This document shows, piece by piece, positions 23,788-30,849 of a stretch of 43,598 nt of DNA. Location: positions 1-43,598 of the forward strand of contig JAFZMO010000086.1 in assembly GCA_017551165.1 (NCBI GenBank), in the 5' to 3' direction. Numbering within the stretch: position 1 is the first letter of the stretch; every line of letters begins with the position of its first letter. The position numbers and the translations under genes were made by a program. Source of the DNA: Lachnospiraceae bacterium (GTDB lineage: Bacteria; Bacillota; Clostridia; Lachnospirales; Lachnospiraceae). Below the pieces are notes generated by a model. It did not search any database, was not told where the DNA came from, and saw only the letters and a list, made by a program, of their open reading frames with translations.

Positions 23788-26034
23788 TTAGGCGTGCTCT
23801 TTCGCCATCTTTCTGGTCTTAAAGAAGTACCACAGCGTTCCTGCGATGCATACGGAAGAATAACCGCCGCACAGGATACCGACTGCCATCGGGATCGCAA
23901 AGATGCGAACCGACTCCACGCCGAGGATGATCAACATGACAACCGTGATCAGCGTCGTGATCGAAGTGTGAATGCTTCGCGTGAACGTCTCGCTGATGCT
24001 TCGGTTGACGACATCGGCCAGCTCCTCTTTCTTCTTCATGCTCTTCAGGTTCTCACGCAGACGGTCGAAGATAACGATGGTCGCGTTGATACTGTAACCG
24101 ACGATCGTCAGCATGCAGGCGATGAAGCTCGTGTCAACCGTGAGCCATACGACTGCGTACAGGCACAGCACAACGAGGATATCGTGTACCAGTGCAAGTA
24201 CCGAGCTGGCTGCGAAAGCCATGTTCGAGAAGCGGATCAGAATGTAGATCAGCATGCATACCGTTGCGATGATCACGGCAACGATCGCGTTGGTCTTCAT
24301 CTCACCGGAGATCGTACCGCTGATGGTCTCGGTCTCGATGTCGGACTCACTCATATAGTACTTGTTCATCAGCTCCAGCTTGAGCTTGTTGACCGTCTCC
24401 TCATCGAGGGACTTCATCTTGAGCACGAGCGTCTCCTTGCCCTCTACCGCGTTGACCGTAGCGTTCTCACCGATCTTCTCGGATACGAAGCTCTCGATCT
24501 CGGAGTTCGAAGGTGCCGTTCCGGGGAACGTAACCTCTACCGAGGTACCGCCGACGAAATCAAGACCGTAGTTGAGGATATTGTCCTTGCTAACCTTGTT
24601 GACGATCAGCATCACGACGCAGAGCAGGATCACGGAACCGGAGATGATCACGTACTTCTTCCAGTTCTGTACGATGCGCATCACGCGAGGCTTCTTCGCA
24701 ACGCCGTATGCGCCGACCTTGTCAATGCCTACAAAATTGAATGCCTTCATGATCAGGTACGTCACGACGAATGCGGTGAACATCGACACAAGGATACCGA
24801 TGCCGAGCGTCGTGGCGAATCCCTTGATCACGCCGCTTCCGCGGAAGTACAGCACGATCGCTGCGATGAGCGTTGTCACGTTACCGTCAACAATAGCGCT
24901 GACAGCCTTGCGGAAACCTACCTTAACGGAAGCGCGAACCGTCTTGCCGGTTGCAAGCTCCTCTCGTATTCGTGTAAATATGATGACGTTTGCGTCGACC
25001 GCCATACCGATTGACAATATAATACCTGCGATACCGGGCAGCGTCAGCGTGACGTTGAACGTCAGCAGCATCAGAAGCATCAGTCCTACATAGATGATCA
25101 AGCTGAAGCTTGCTGCAAGACCGGACACGCGGTAGAACACGATCATGTAGATGCACACAAGCACGAAGCCGATCGCACCGGCAATCATGCTGGTCTTGAG
25201 TGCGCGGCTGCCGAGCGTAGCGCCTACTACGTTCGAGCGGAGAGATTCAATCTCGATCGGCAGTGCACCGATACGGATGATCGTTGCGAGGTTTCTCGCC
25301 TCATCCATCGTCTTGGATCCGGTGATCGTCGCGGTTCCCGCGGAGATCTTCTGACGTACGGCCGGTGCGCTGTACACGGTGTTGTCGTAAATGATCGCGA
25401 TCGTGTTCTGCATCGAACCGTAGGAGTACTGCATACATTTTTCGGTAGCAGCCTCAAACTTCTTCGTTCCCTCATCCTTGAGCGTCAGAACAACCTCGTA
25501 CGTAACCGCCTTGGTCGTCTGATCCTCTGCCGCACGCGGGTCCGCATTGGCGATATCGGTACCGTCGATGACTACGTCGCCTGCTGCGATGATCTCCTCC
25601 ATCGAGCGCGCAAGCACATACTTGCCGTCCGAGCCGAGCTGGATGTTCGCTACACCGTCGGCGTTCGTCGCGTAGATGAAGTAAATGTTACCGGCGTTGC
25701 CGAGCGTGGAGAACACCTTCTCCGCGTTGTCCTCGCCGGGGATATCCACATTGATACGGCGTCCGCCCTCAAGATAGACGCGCGCCTCGGAGCTCAGAGA
25801 GGTAGCTCTCTTCTCCAGCTTGGTCTGAAGGTCCTCCAACTCCTGGGACGTCGGGTTCTCCTTCACTGTCTGATAAGTAACGCTGACACCGCCCGCGAGA
25901 TCCAGACCGAGGCGGACATCCTTCGCACCGGGAACATTGTCATTCACAGTCCCGAAGTATCCCCACAGGGCGATTCCCGCAATGATCAGGGCAAGCCCGA
26001 CCAGCATCAGCAATCCTTTTGTCTTTTCCTTCAT
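23788..26034 (-). CDS. secDF: Protein translocase subunit SecDF (fused)
   Basis: 748 residues from the ATG at 26034 (AGGAAGG upstream); the frame beyond it has no ribosome-binding site. An RND-type partner of SecYEG that uses the proton gradient to help export. The SecD half (about 1-440) has an N-terminal helix, the conserved DVRLGLDLAGGVSVTYQ, a large extracellular domain and five helices with GMAVDANVIIFTRIREEL. The SecF half (about 450-748) has LNYGLDFVGGTSVEVTF, then five helices with TIVGYSINATIVIFDRLRENL. Both halves are complete. The fused form is common in Bacillota. It is the sole gene of its transcript given the terminator after it. Confidence 0.96.
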   Translation of the reverse strand: MKEKTKGLLMLVGLALIIAGIALWGYFGTVNDNVPGAKDVRLGLDLAGGVSVTYQTVKENPTSQELEDLQTKLEKRATSLSSEARVYLEGGRRINVDIPGEDNAEKVFSTLGNAGNIYFIYATNADGVANIQLGSDGKYVLARSMEEIIAAGDVVIDGTDIANADPRAAEDQTTKAVTYEVVLTLKDEGTKKFEAATEKCMQYSYGSMQNTIAIIYDNTVYSAPAVRQKISAGTATITGSKTMDEARNLATIIRIGALPIEIESLRSNVVGATLGSRALKTSMIAGAIGFVLVCIYMIVFYRVSGLAASFSLIIYVGLMLLMLLTFNVTLTLPGIAGIILSIGMAVDANVIIFTRIREELATGKTVRASVKVGFRKAVSAIVDGNVTTLIAAIVLYFRGSGVIKGFATTLGIGILVSMFTAFVVTYLIMKAFNFVGIDKVGAYGVAKKPRVMRIVQNWKKYVIISGSVILLCVVMLIVNKVSKDNILNYGLDFVGGTSVEVTFPGTAPSNSEIESFVSEKIGENATVNAVEGKETLVLKMKSLDEETVNKLKLELMNKYYMSESDIETETISGTISGEMKTNAIVAVIIATVCMLIYILIRFSNMAFAASSVLALVHDILVVLCLYAVVWLTVDTSFIACMLTIVGYSINATIVIFDRLRENLKSMKKKEELADVVNRSISETFTRSIHTSITTLITVVMLIILGVESVRIFAIPMAVGILCGGYSSVCIAGTLWYFFKTRKMAKEHA

Positions 26035-26094
26035 AATCAACCTTCCTTGCAAGATCAGATTTGTACACGCTCGCGCGCGCACACACTAAACAGC

Positions 26095-26123
26095 AGTATA
26101 TCACAACTTTCGCAAATTGGAAA
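26095..26123 (-). promoter_or_regulatory. Possible secDF promoter
   Basis: On the minus strand TTTCCA (26118-26123), 17 bases, TATACT (26095-26100). The -10 is good, the -35 poor, and the spacer lies under one arm of the inverted repeat at 26108-26146. Confidence 0.5.
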
Positions 26124-26146
26124 CAGAAAGTGTATCATTTGCGAAA
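26108..26146. repeat. 10-bp inverted repeat between secDF and degV
   Basis: TTTCGCAAAT (26108-26117) and ATTTGCGAAA (26137-26146) are perfect inverted arms separated by 19 bases. One arm lies in the spacer of the secDF promoter and the other 15 bases upstream of the degV -35, which suits a shared operator. Confidence 0.75.
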
Positions 26147-26161
26147 AAACCTAAAATCCTG

Positions 26162-26190
26162 TTGCGTTTACCCCCCGACTGTGATAATAT
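26162..26190 (+). promoter_or_regulatory. Sigma-A promoter of degV
   Basis: TTGCGT (26162-26167), 17 bases including a run of six C, TAATAT (26185-26190). Confidence 0.75.
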
Positions 26191-26192
26191 AC

Positions 26193-26255
26193 TGATGTAG
26201 TTTTTAATTCTACATCACGCAACATTTGATTTCACGACTATTTGTTCGTGAAGTC
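26193..26255 (+). promoter_or_regulatory. Two leader hairpins upstream of degV
   Basis: Hairpin 1: TGATGTAG (26193-26200) with CTACATCA (26210-26217), 9-base loop, right at the expected transcript start. Hairpin 2: GATTTCACGA (about 26229-26237) with TCGTGAAGTC (about 26246-26254), 8-base loop, one G-U pair. Neither has a T tract or includes the degV GGAGG, so they may stabilise the transcript or mark a binding site. Confidence 0.6.
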
Positions 26256-26294
26256 ACATGCCATAATATACAAATCATTCGGAGGCCTTTTTCT

Positions 26295-27164
26295 ATGAGC
26301 GATTATGTCATTGTCACTGATTCCACGTGCGATCTTCCGTACTCCTTTGTCAACGAACACGGTGTTGTCATTCAGCCATTGGAGTACACGGACGGCAAGG
26401 AAACCTTTGAGGACGGTCCCTCGACCGATCTGAAGAAATTCTACGAAAATATGCGTGAGGGCATTCAGTACATGACCAACGCCTCCAACCCGGAAGGCAT
26501 CACAAAGACGTACCGTTCGATCCTCGAGCAGGGCAAGGACATCCTGCACCTCGGTTTCTCGTCCGGTCTGAGCAGCTCGTTCAACAACTCCTGCATCGTT
26601 GCCGACGATCTCCGCTCCGAGTATCCGGACCGCAAGATCATCACGATCGACTCTCTCGCCGCTTCGATGGGCCAGGGTCTCCTCGTGTACTATGCATGCA
26701 AGAAGAAAGAGGAAGGCGCTACGATCGACGAGCTTGCCGACTGGCTCCGCGAGAACGTTCTTCACGCCTGCCATCAGTTCACGGTCGACGACCTGAAGTA
26801 CCTGATGCGCGGCGGACGTGTCAGCAAAGTATCCTGGCTGCTCGGAACACTCATCAACATCAAGCCCGTCCTTCACGTCGACGACGAGGGTCATCTCATC
26901 CCGGTTGCGAAGGTTCGCGGCCGCAAGAAGTCTCTCACCACTCTCGTGGACAACATGGAGCAGACGATGGGCAGCATGAAGGACCAAAACGAGATCATCC
27001 TGATATCCCACTGTGACTGCTACGAGGACGCAAAGTTTGTCGGCGATCTGATCACCGAGCGCTTCGGCTTCACGAACATCGTTTACAACTACATCAACAC
27101 CGTCATCGGTTCCCACAGCGGTCCCGGAACGGTTGCCCTGTTCTTCCTCGGCGACAAGCGCTGA
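26295..27164 (+). CDS. DegV family fatty-acid-binding protein
   Basis: 289 residues from the ATG at 26295 with GGAGG at 26281; the frame opens at 26226 but that is leader. DegV (FakB-like) proteins bind a fatty acid and, in Firmicutes with FakA, present it for phosphorylation. Visible signatures: DYVIVTDSTCDLPYSFV at the N-terminus, GFSSGLSSSFNNSCIVADDL for the lipid headgroup Thr/Ser site, ITIDSLAASMGQGLLVYYA, and MRGGRVSKVSWLLGTLINIKPVLHVDDEGHL. Full length. It is monocistronic with its own promoter and terminator, divergent from secDF. Which fatty acid it carries cannot be told. Confidence 0.93.
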   Translation: MSDYVIVTDSTCDLPYSFVNEHGVVIQPLEYTDGKETFEDGPSTDLKKFYENMREGIQYMTNASNPEGITKTYRSILEQGKDILHLGFSSGLSSSFNNSCIVADDLRSEYPDRKIITIDSLAASMGQGLLVYYACKKKEEGATIDELADWLRENVLHACHQFTVDDLKYLMRGGRVSKVSWLLGTLINIKPVLHVDDEGHLIPVAKVRGRKKSLTTLVDNMEQTMGSMKDQNEIILISHCDCYEDAKFVGDLITERFGFTNIVYNYINTVIGSHSGPGTVALFFLGDKR

Positions 27165-27208
27165 TCGCGCCGCCTGTGAAGCACATTTTCCGAATACCGA
27201 AGACACAA

Positions 27209-27245
27209 AAAGAGCGCCCGCAACAGCAACAGGCGCTCTTTGTTT
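27209..27245. terminator. Bidirectional terminator between degV and the gene at 27268
   Basis: AAAGAGCGCC and GGCGCTCTTT form a perfect 10-bp stem with a 13-base loop; a T tract follows on the plus strand (TTTGTTT) and the A-rich left side gives one on the minus strand. CATTTTCCG sits just upstream at 27184-27192. Confidence 0.85.
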
Positions 27246-27267
27246 ATGTCATTATCGCTCCGAAATC

Positions 27268-27849
27268 CTATGCCCAGGGATCCTGTGCAGCGGGCGTGCG
27301 GATGTCCGCAAGAAGTCCGTAGAAGGAATCGGAAAATACGAACCACTCGCCGGTCGACGGCTTCGTGCGAAGCGTGAGCGGTCTCGGGCTGTCAGCACCG
27401 CCGGACTGAAGGAATACGCGAAGGTAGCCCTCGTTGAAGTTGTCACGGCTGTAAGGGTTCTCCGATACTACGATCGAGTACGGAGACGTAGGCATGTAGT
27501 TGTTCTGAGGCGTTGCACCTACAAAGTACGAACGCGGCTTGTAGTCCTTGTTATCGCGGAAACGATCCTTGATGAACGCGATATCGTTCGGGGTGAGCGA
27601 ATCCGGTCCCTTCAGGAAGTTCATCATCGCGATGGAAGTATTCTGATCGGTCGGGAAGATGCAAAGTGCGCAAACGCAAAGTGCAGCTACCGCGTAAGGG
27701 CTCTTCAGATCCGCATACGGAAGTGCCTTCATCTCCTCAAGGGAGGTCGGAATATCCGCAAACGTGATCGTCTGCGTCGTATTCTGCGGAGTCGTTGCAT
27801 TGCCGAGAGCATCCGATACCGTCTTCTTCAGATTGTCAAAAAATCCCAT
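27268..27849 (-). CDS. Protein of unknown function (possibly DUF6935 family)
   Basis: 193 residues from the ATG at 27849, with AAAGGAG 12 bases upstream. The N-terminus MGFFDNLKKTVSDALG is amphipathic and could touch the membrane. The middle TFADIPTSLEEMKALPYADLKSPYAVAALCVCALCIFPTDQNTSIAMMNFLKGPDSLTPNDIAFIKDRF, followed by YFVGATPQNNYMPTSPYSIVV, resembles from memory a family listed as DUF6935; I cannot verify the number. The C-terminal VFLQSGGADSPRPLTLRTKPSTGEWFVFSD looks like a beta domain. It is downstream of the MinD-like gene by 81 bases and may share its transcript. No function is proposed. Confidence 0.75.
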   Translation of the reverse strand: MGFFDNLKKTVSDALGNATTPQNTTQTITFADIPTSLEEMKALPYADLKSPYAVAALCVCALCIFPTDQNTSIAMMNFLKGPDSLTPNDIAFIKDRFRDNKDYKPRSYFVGATPQNNYMPTSPYSIVVSENPYSRDNFNEGYLRVFLQSGGADSPRPLTLRTKPSTGEWFVFSDSFYGLLADIRTPAAQDPWA

Positions 27850-27930
27850 GTGTCTAGTTTTCTCCTTTCCTCGTATCTTTCCGATACGAGCAAATTGTAC
27901 CACAAACGCGCTCTGTTTTCAATCATTTTC

Positions 27931-28998
27931 CTACTGGCGTTGACGGAGCATTTCCCACTCTCGGACCTCTGCCGGCATGATCCTTCGGCGCATCATCCGC
28001 TCGGCGATCAATACACAATCCCCCTCTGCGTCGGGATACTCCCTCTGCATCAGCCACTCGCCGATATAACGGATGCTGCGGATCGTCTCAACCTCGTGCG
28101 CTCCGGAGTTCCCTTCCATATACACGACACGTGATATCTCCTCATCGTCGAACCGTTTGATCATGTCGTTCTTCCACCTGCGGTAGTCCGATACCGGCGT
28201 GCCCGAAGGCCCTGCTGATGAGCAGTATTCCGCAGCGTCCTCGGCGACTGTCGGAGACAAACGCCACAGGTTTCCGCACACCTCATTGTAACAGTCGAGG
28301 TAATCCAGTCCCCGCCCCTCCTCCAAATACTTGCGCAGGATCCTCGTCATCGGCAGATAACAGCACCGCATCGTATGCTTCGGCGCATAGGTGCGAAGGA
28401 GCTTGAGAAGCGCCTCCGGTGAGCCCTGCGTTCCGTAGAACACGAAGAAACATTTTCCGACCATCGAGCGATACATATCGTAGAACTCCATAAACGCATC
28501 CTTCGTAGCCGGCAGACACACGACAACGATCTTCGCCCGATCGAGCATCGTCACCGTCGTGTCGTTGTTGTTCGGCTCGAGATTGAGGAACACATCGTCG
28601 TACTGTTCCTCCAGAAAATCCAACTGCTGATCCAGCACCTCACTCATCACATACCGATATGCTTCCCCGTGCAGGCTCTGGTTCATCGGCATAAACCAAA
28701 GCCCGTTTTGATCCGCGCGGATCACCGAACCGTACTGACAGCTGCGCCCCATTTCATAGCAGATCTGCCGCACGAACAATTCCCCTGCCCGGTAACTTAC
28801 CTCGCTCTCCCGTTTTGTGGACTTCTTGAGTACATCATACCGACTCCCCAACAAGTGAAACCCCAGATTGCGCACATGCACATAATTCTCTACGCAGGCG
28901 ATACTGCAGGGGAACTGCCGGCAGCACATGCCGGCGACCAGCGCAAGAATTTCCGGCGTCTCCTCTCGATAATGAGGCGACCAAAAAGCCGTTACCAT
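27931..28998 (-). CDS. Degenerate MinD/ParA-like protein lacking the Walker A motif
   Basis: 355 residues from the ATG at 28998 (GGAGG eight bases upstream; a TTG eight codons earlier overlaps the site). MVTAFWSPHYREETPEILALVAGMCC has the place and hydrophobic strand of a ParA/MinD deviant Walker A (normally SPKGGSGKTT) but no glycine-rich loop and no lysine. YDDVFLNLEPNNNDTTVTMLDRAKIVVVCLPATKDAFMEFYD then resembles the ParA Walker B strand and switch segment, and CFFVFYGTQGSPEAL the next strand. I infer a pseudo-ATPase of the TadZ/CpaE/MinD type. The last 100 residues are charged and helical. The promoter is at 29059-29087. No pilus or partition genes are near. Family placement rests on pattern alone. 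Confidence 0.5.
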   Translation of the reverse strand: MVTAFWSPHYREETPEILALVAGMCCRQFPCSIACVENYVHVRNLGFHLLGSRYDVLKKSTKRESEVSYRAGELFVRQICYEMGRSCQYGSVIRADQNGLWFMPMNQSLHGEAYRYVMSEVLDQQLDFLEEQYDDVFLNLEPNNNDTTVTMLDRAKIVVVCLPATKDAFMEFYDMYRSMVGKCFFVFYGTQGSPEALLKLLRTYAPKHTMRCCYLPMTRILRKYLEEGRGLDYLDCYNEVCGNLWRLSPTVAEDAAEYCSSAGPSGTPVSDYRRWKNDMIKRFDDEEISRVVYMEGNSGAHEVETIRSIRYIGEWLMQREYPDAEGDCVLIAERMMRRRIMPAEVREWEMLRQRQ

Positions 28999-29058
28999 CC
29001 CGTCATCCTCCTTCTTCCTCAATTACCGGCCACGCGCGTTTTCGCCGGTGTAGGTAAG

Positions 29059-29087
29059 ATTATAGAGTCGGAAAATGACCTGTGCAA
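29059..29087 (-). promoter_or_regulatory. Sigma-A promoter of the MinD-like gene, with CGGAAAATG in its spacer
   Basis: On the minus strand TTGCAC (29082-29087), 17 bases, TATAAT (29059-29064). The word CGGAAAATG (29069-29077 on the plus strand) fills the middle of the spacer. Confidence 0.8.
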
Positions 29088-29331
29088 GTGCTCTCCTGTA
29101 GACCATGAAACGACGGCACAAAGCCGCACTTGTCGAACATAACGAAAGCGGCATACTCCGGGAACACATTTGCCAAAAACGATACTTTCGGCAGATATGA
29201 ACGGAGTATGCCGTTGTTCAATGCATACAATATTTGTCTGACAATTTCGTCAAAATGCATATATTGTCAGTTATCTCATATTATTGCAGAAATGAAAGAT
29301 ATTCTTACATTCTGCATGCATTTTCCATCGA
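29088..29331. other. AT-rich non-coding stretch with nested inverted repeats
   Basis: Between the CYTH gene stop and the promoter of the MinD-like gene. It holds CGGCATACTCCG (29149-29160) and its perfect complement CGGAGTATGCCG (29202-29213), CTGACAAT/ATTGTCAG (29238-29245, 29263-29270), a CGAAAG/CTTTCG pair (29143-29148, 29185-29190) that would cross the first stem, and three ATGCAT palindromes (29221, 29255, 29316). It is clearly more AT-rich than its surroundings. It could be a structured RNA or a regulatory region. A 66-codon frame inside it has no ribosome-binding site. Confidence 0.5.
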
Positions 29332-29829
29332 TTATTCCATCAGAGGCTCCAGAGAAGTGAGTGTTGCAAGGCGTACGTTCCGGTATCTCTTGTCCTCCGA
29401 AACATCCTTGCCGAACCACTCCGGAACCTTAGCAGATTCCGCCTCCTCATACGACGAAAACTCGATCTCTGCGGTCGCCAGTCCCTCCAGCACGCCGTGG
29501 TAGAGATCAAGCTCGATCGTGTACTTTCCGTACGGAATGCGGTATCGTGTCTTGCGAAGCATCGGCGTCTCGCAATGCTTCGAGAGTCGCGTAAAGAGAT
29601 CCTCGTCGATCTCCTCCTCGATCTCGATGCGCACAAGCGCCTCCTCTCTCGCGCTCCCGAGGTCCTTCGGCTTCTTCTTGAGCGTCAGGATGTATTTGTC
29701 GTCGTCTCTTCGGATGCGCACCGTTGCGCCATGTCCGCTGGCCAGATACCCCTGCTCGAGCTCGCTGTGCGGATATTGCTCGAGATTGTCCGGCATCTCC
29801 CGCACCAGGAATTTGCGTTCGATTTCCAT
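29332..29829 (-). CDS. CYTH-domain protein (triphosphate tunnel metalloenzyme family)
   Basis: 165 residues from the ATG at 29829, with AAGGAG about ten bases upstream. The N-terminal MEIERKFLV is the ExExK signature of CYTH proteins, whose members hydrolyse inorganic triphosphate or other triphosphates in a tunnel of basic and acidic residues. Supporting charged strands: ATVRIRRDDDKYILTLKKK, EALVRIEIEEEI, KTRYRIPYGKYTIELDLYHGVLEGLATAEIEF. The length fits stand-alone bacterial members. Inorganic triphosphatase is the commonest activity; adenylate cyclase is less likely. A TATACT (29853-29858, minus strand) is a likely -10, with no good -35. It is divergent from the GNAT gene. Confidence 0.88.
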   Translation of the reverse strand: MEIERKFLVREMPDNLEQYPHSELEQGYLASGHGATVRIRRDDDKYILTLKKKPKDLGSAREEALVRIEIEEEIDEDLFTRLSKHCETPMLRKTRYRIPYGKYTIELDLYHGVLEGLATAEIEFSSYEEAESAKVPEWFGKDVSEDKRYRNVRLATLTSLEPLME

Positions 29830-29919
29830 TGCGATTCCACTCCTTCGATGGTAGTATAAATGTGTTCGCTGCCTTCTTGCAGCGCGTTTCTTTAACATCA
29901 ATCAACTGTGAGGTCTTGT

Positions 29920-30849
29920 ATGAATTCGATCCTGTTTCTTCTTCGCCAAATGACCGACGAGCTTGCTTCGGTGGCAGAATCGCTCACCGCGGCGGGAATT
30001 CGCGTGCATACCGAATTCACGGATGGCCTTACTGTTTCCGATATTGTTTCTTCGATCGCGGAAACTGCCGATCCGGTTCTGTCCGATGAAACGCTAGTCG
30101 TCACGGACTCCGAAGACGTCTCCAAACAACTGACACCCAGAGGCTGCGCTGTTGTCGGCTACGAGCACGATAGCATACATCTCTCGACATCCGAGATCAT
30201 CGATTCCCTAGAGGCGCTCACGCCGGAATACTGCAAGGAAGTGTTCCTCTCGATCACCGGCCGCGGTGCCGTGTACGAGAGCGACACGGTCATACTGTAT
30301 CCTCTGAGCGAGGAAGAGTTTGTGACCGCCTACGAGCACTTCAAGCGTGCCCCCTACATGCTCACCGAAGATCAGCATGACTATCGGGAATCCGACGTCC
30401 GCGCTCTGTATCAAAACCGCCGTCTTCTGTCGCAGTTCCGAGGCAATTACGGCTCCTACCGCGCAGAGCATAACGGAGTAACAATCGGGTACGGAAGTGT
30501 GTTTGAAGATACGCTTGCTTCAGGACAAATCGTCACGACGATCGATTTTCTGATCCTGCCGCAGTTCCGCGGTAATCACCTCGGACATGAGCTTGTCGAA
30601 GCAATTCTTGCGACCGCAAGGCGGGACGATCCGAAACTTCCGGTCTATGCGCTCGTACATCCGAACAACGCCGCCTGTATCGCGCTGCTTGCGTCGTGCG
30701 GATTTACGCTTTCACATGATCTCATGCCGGCGGATGCACTGCAAGGAACGCCTTCAGCTCCGCAACGCCGAGATCCCGGTTGCGCGCCGACACCGCATGC
30801 ATCCCAAGGGCCTGTGCCGCTTGTATATTGTCATCCCGGTCGTCGATGA
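29920..30849 (+). CDS. GNAT acetyltransferase with N-terminal HAD-like segment and an overlapping tail
   Basis: 309 residues from the ATG at 29920 (GAGGT upstream). The C-terminal half (about 125-270) is an acetyl-CoA-dependent GNAT fold: TTIDFLILPQFRGNHLGHELVEAILATA is the acetyl-CoA loop, and VYALVHPNNAACIALLASCGF the late strand. The N-terminal 120 residues (LLRQMTDELASVAESL...ETLVVTDSEDVSKQLTPRGCAVVGYEHDSI) look like a degenerate HAD-type domain; I recall such fusions in Clostridia. The GNAT fold should end near residue 270, but the frame runs on for about 40 residues (SAPQRRDPGCAPTPHASQGP...) that are antisense to the end of the WYL-HAD gene. The 128-bp overlap suggests a lost stop. The substrate is unknown. 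Confidence 0.82.
   Translation: MNSILFLLRQMTDELASVAESLTAAGIRVHTEFTDGLTVSDIVSSIAETADPVLSDETLVVTDSEDVSKQLTPRGCAVVGYEHDSIHLSTSEIIDSLEALTPEYCKEVFLSITGRGAVYESDTVILYPLSEEEFVTAYEHFKRAPYMLTEDQHDYRESDVRALYQNRRLLSQFRGNYGSYRAEHNGVTIGYGSVFEDTLASGQIVTTIDFLILPQFRGNHLGHELVEAILATARRDDPKLPVYALVHPNNAACIALLASCGFTLSHDLMPADALQGTPSAPQRRDPGCAPTPHASQGPVPLVYCHPGRR

Noticed and set aside
29060-29260. 66-codon minus-strand frame in the gap before the MinD-like gene
   Set aside because: No ribosome-binding site before its ATG; it runs through the inverted repeats and into the predicted promoter at 29059-29087.
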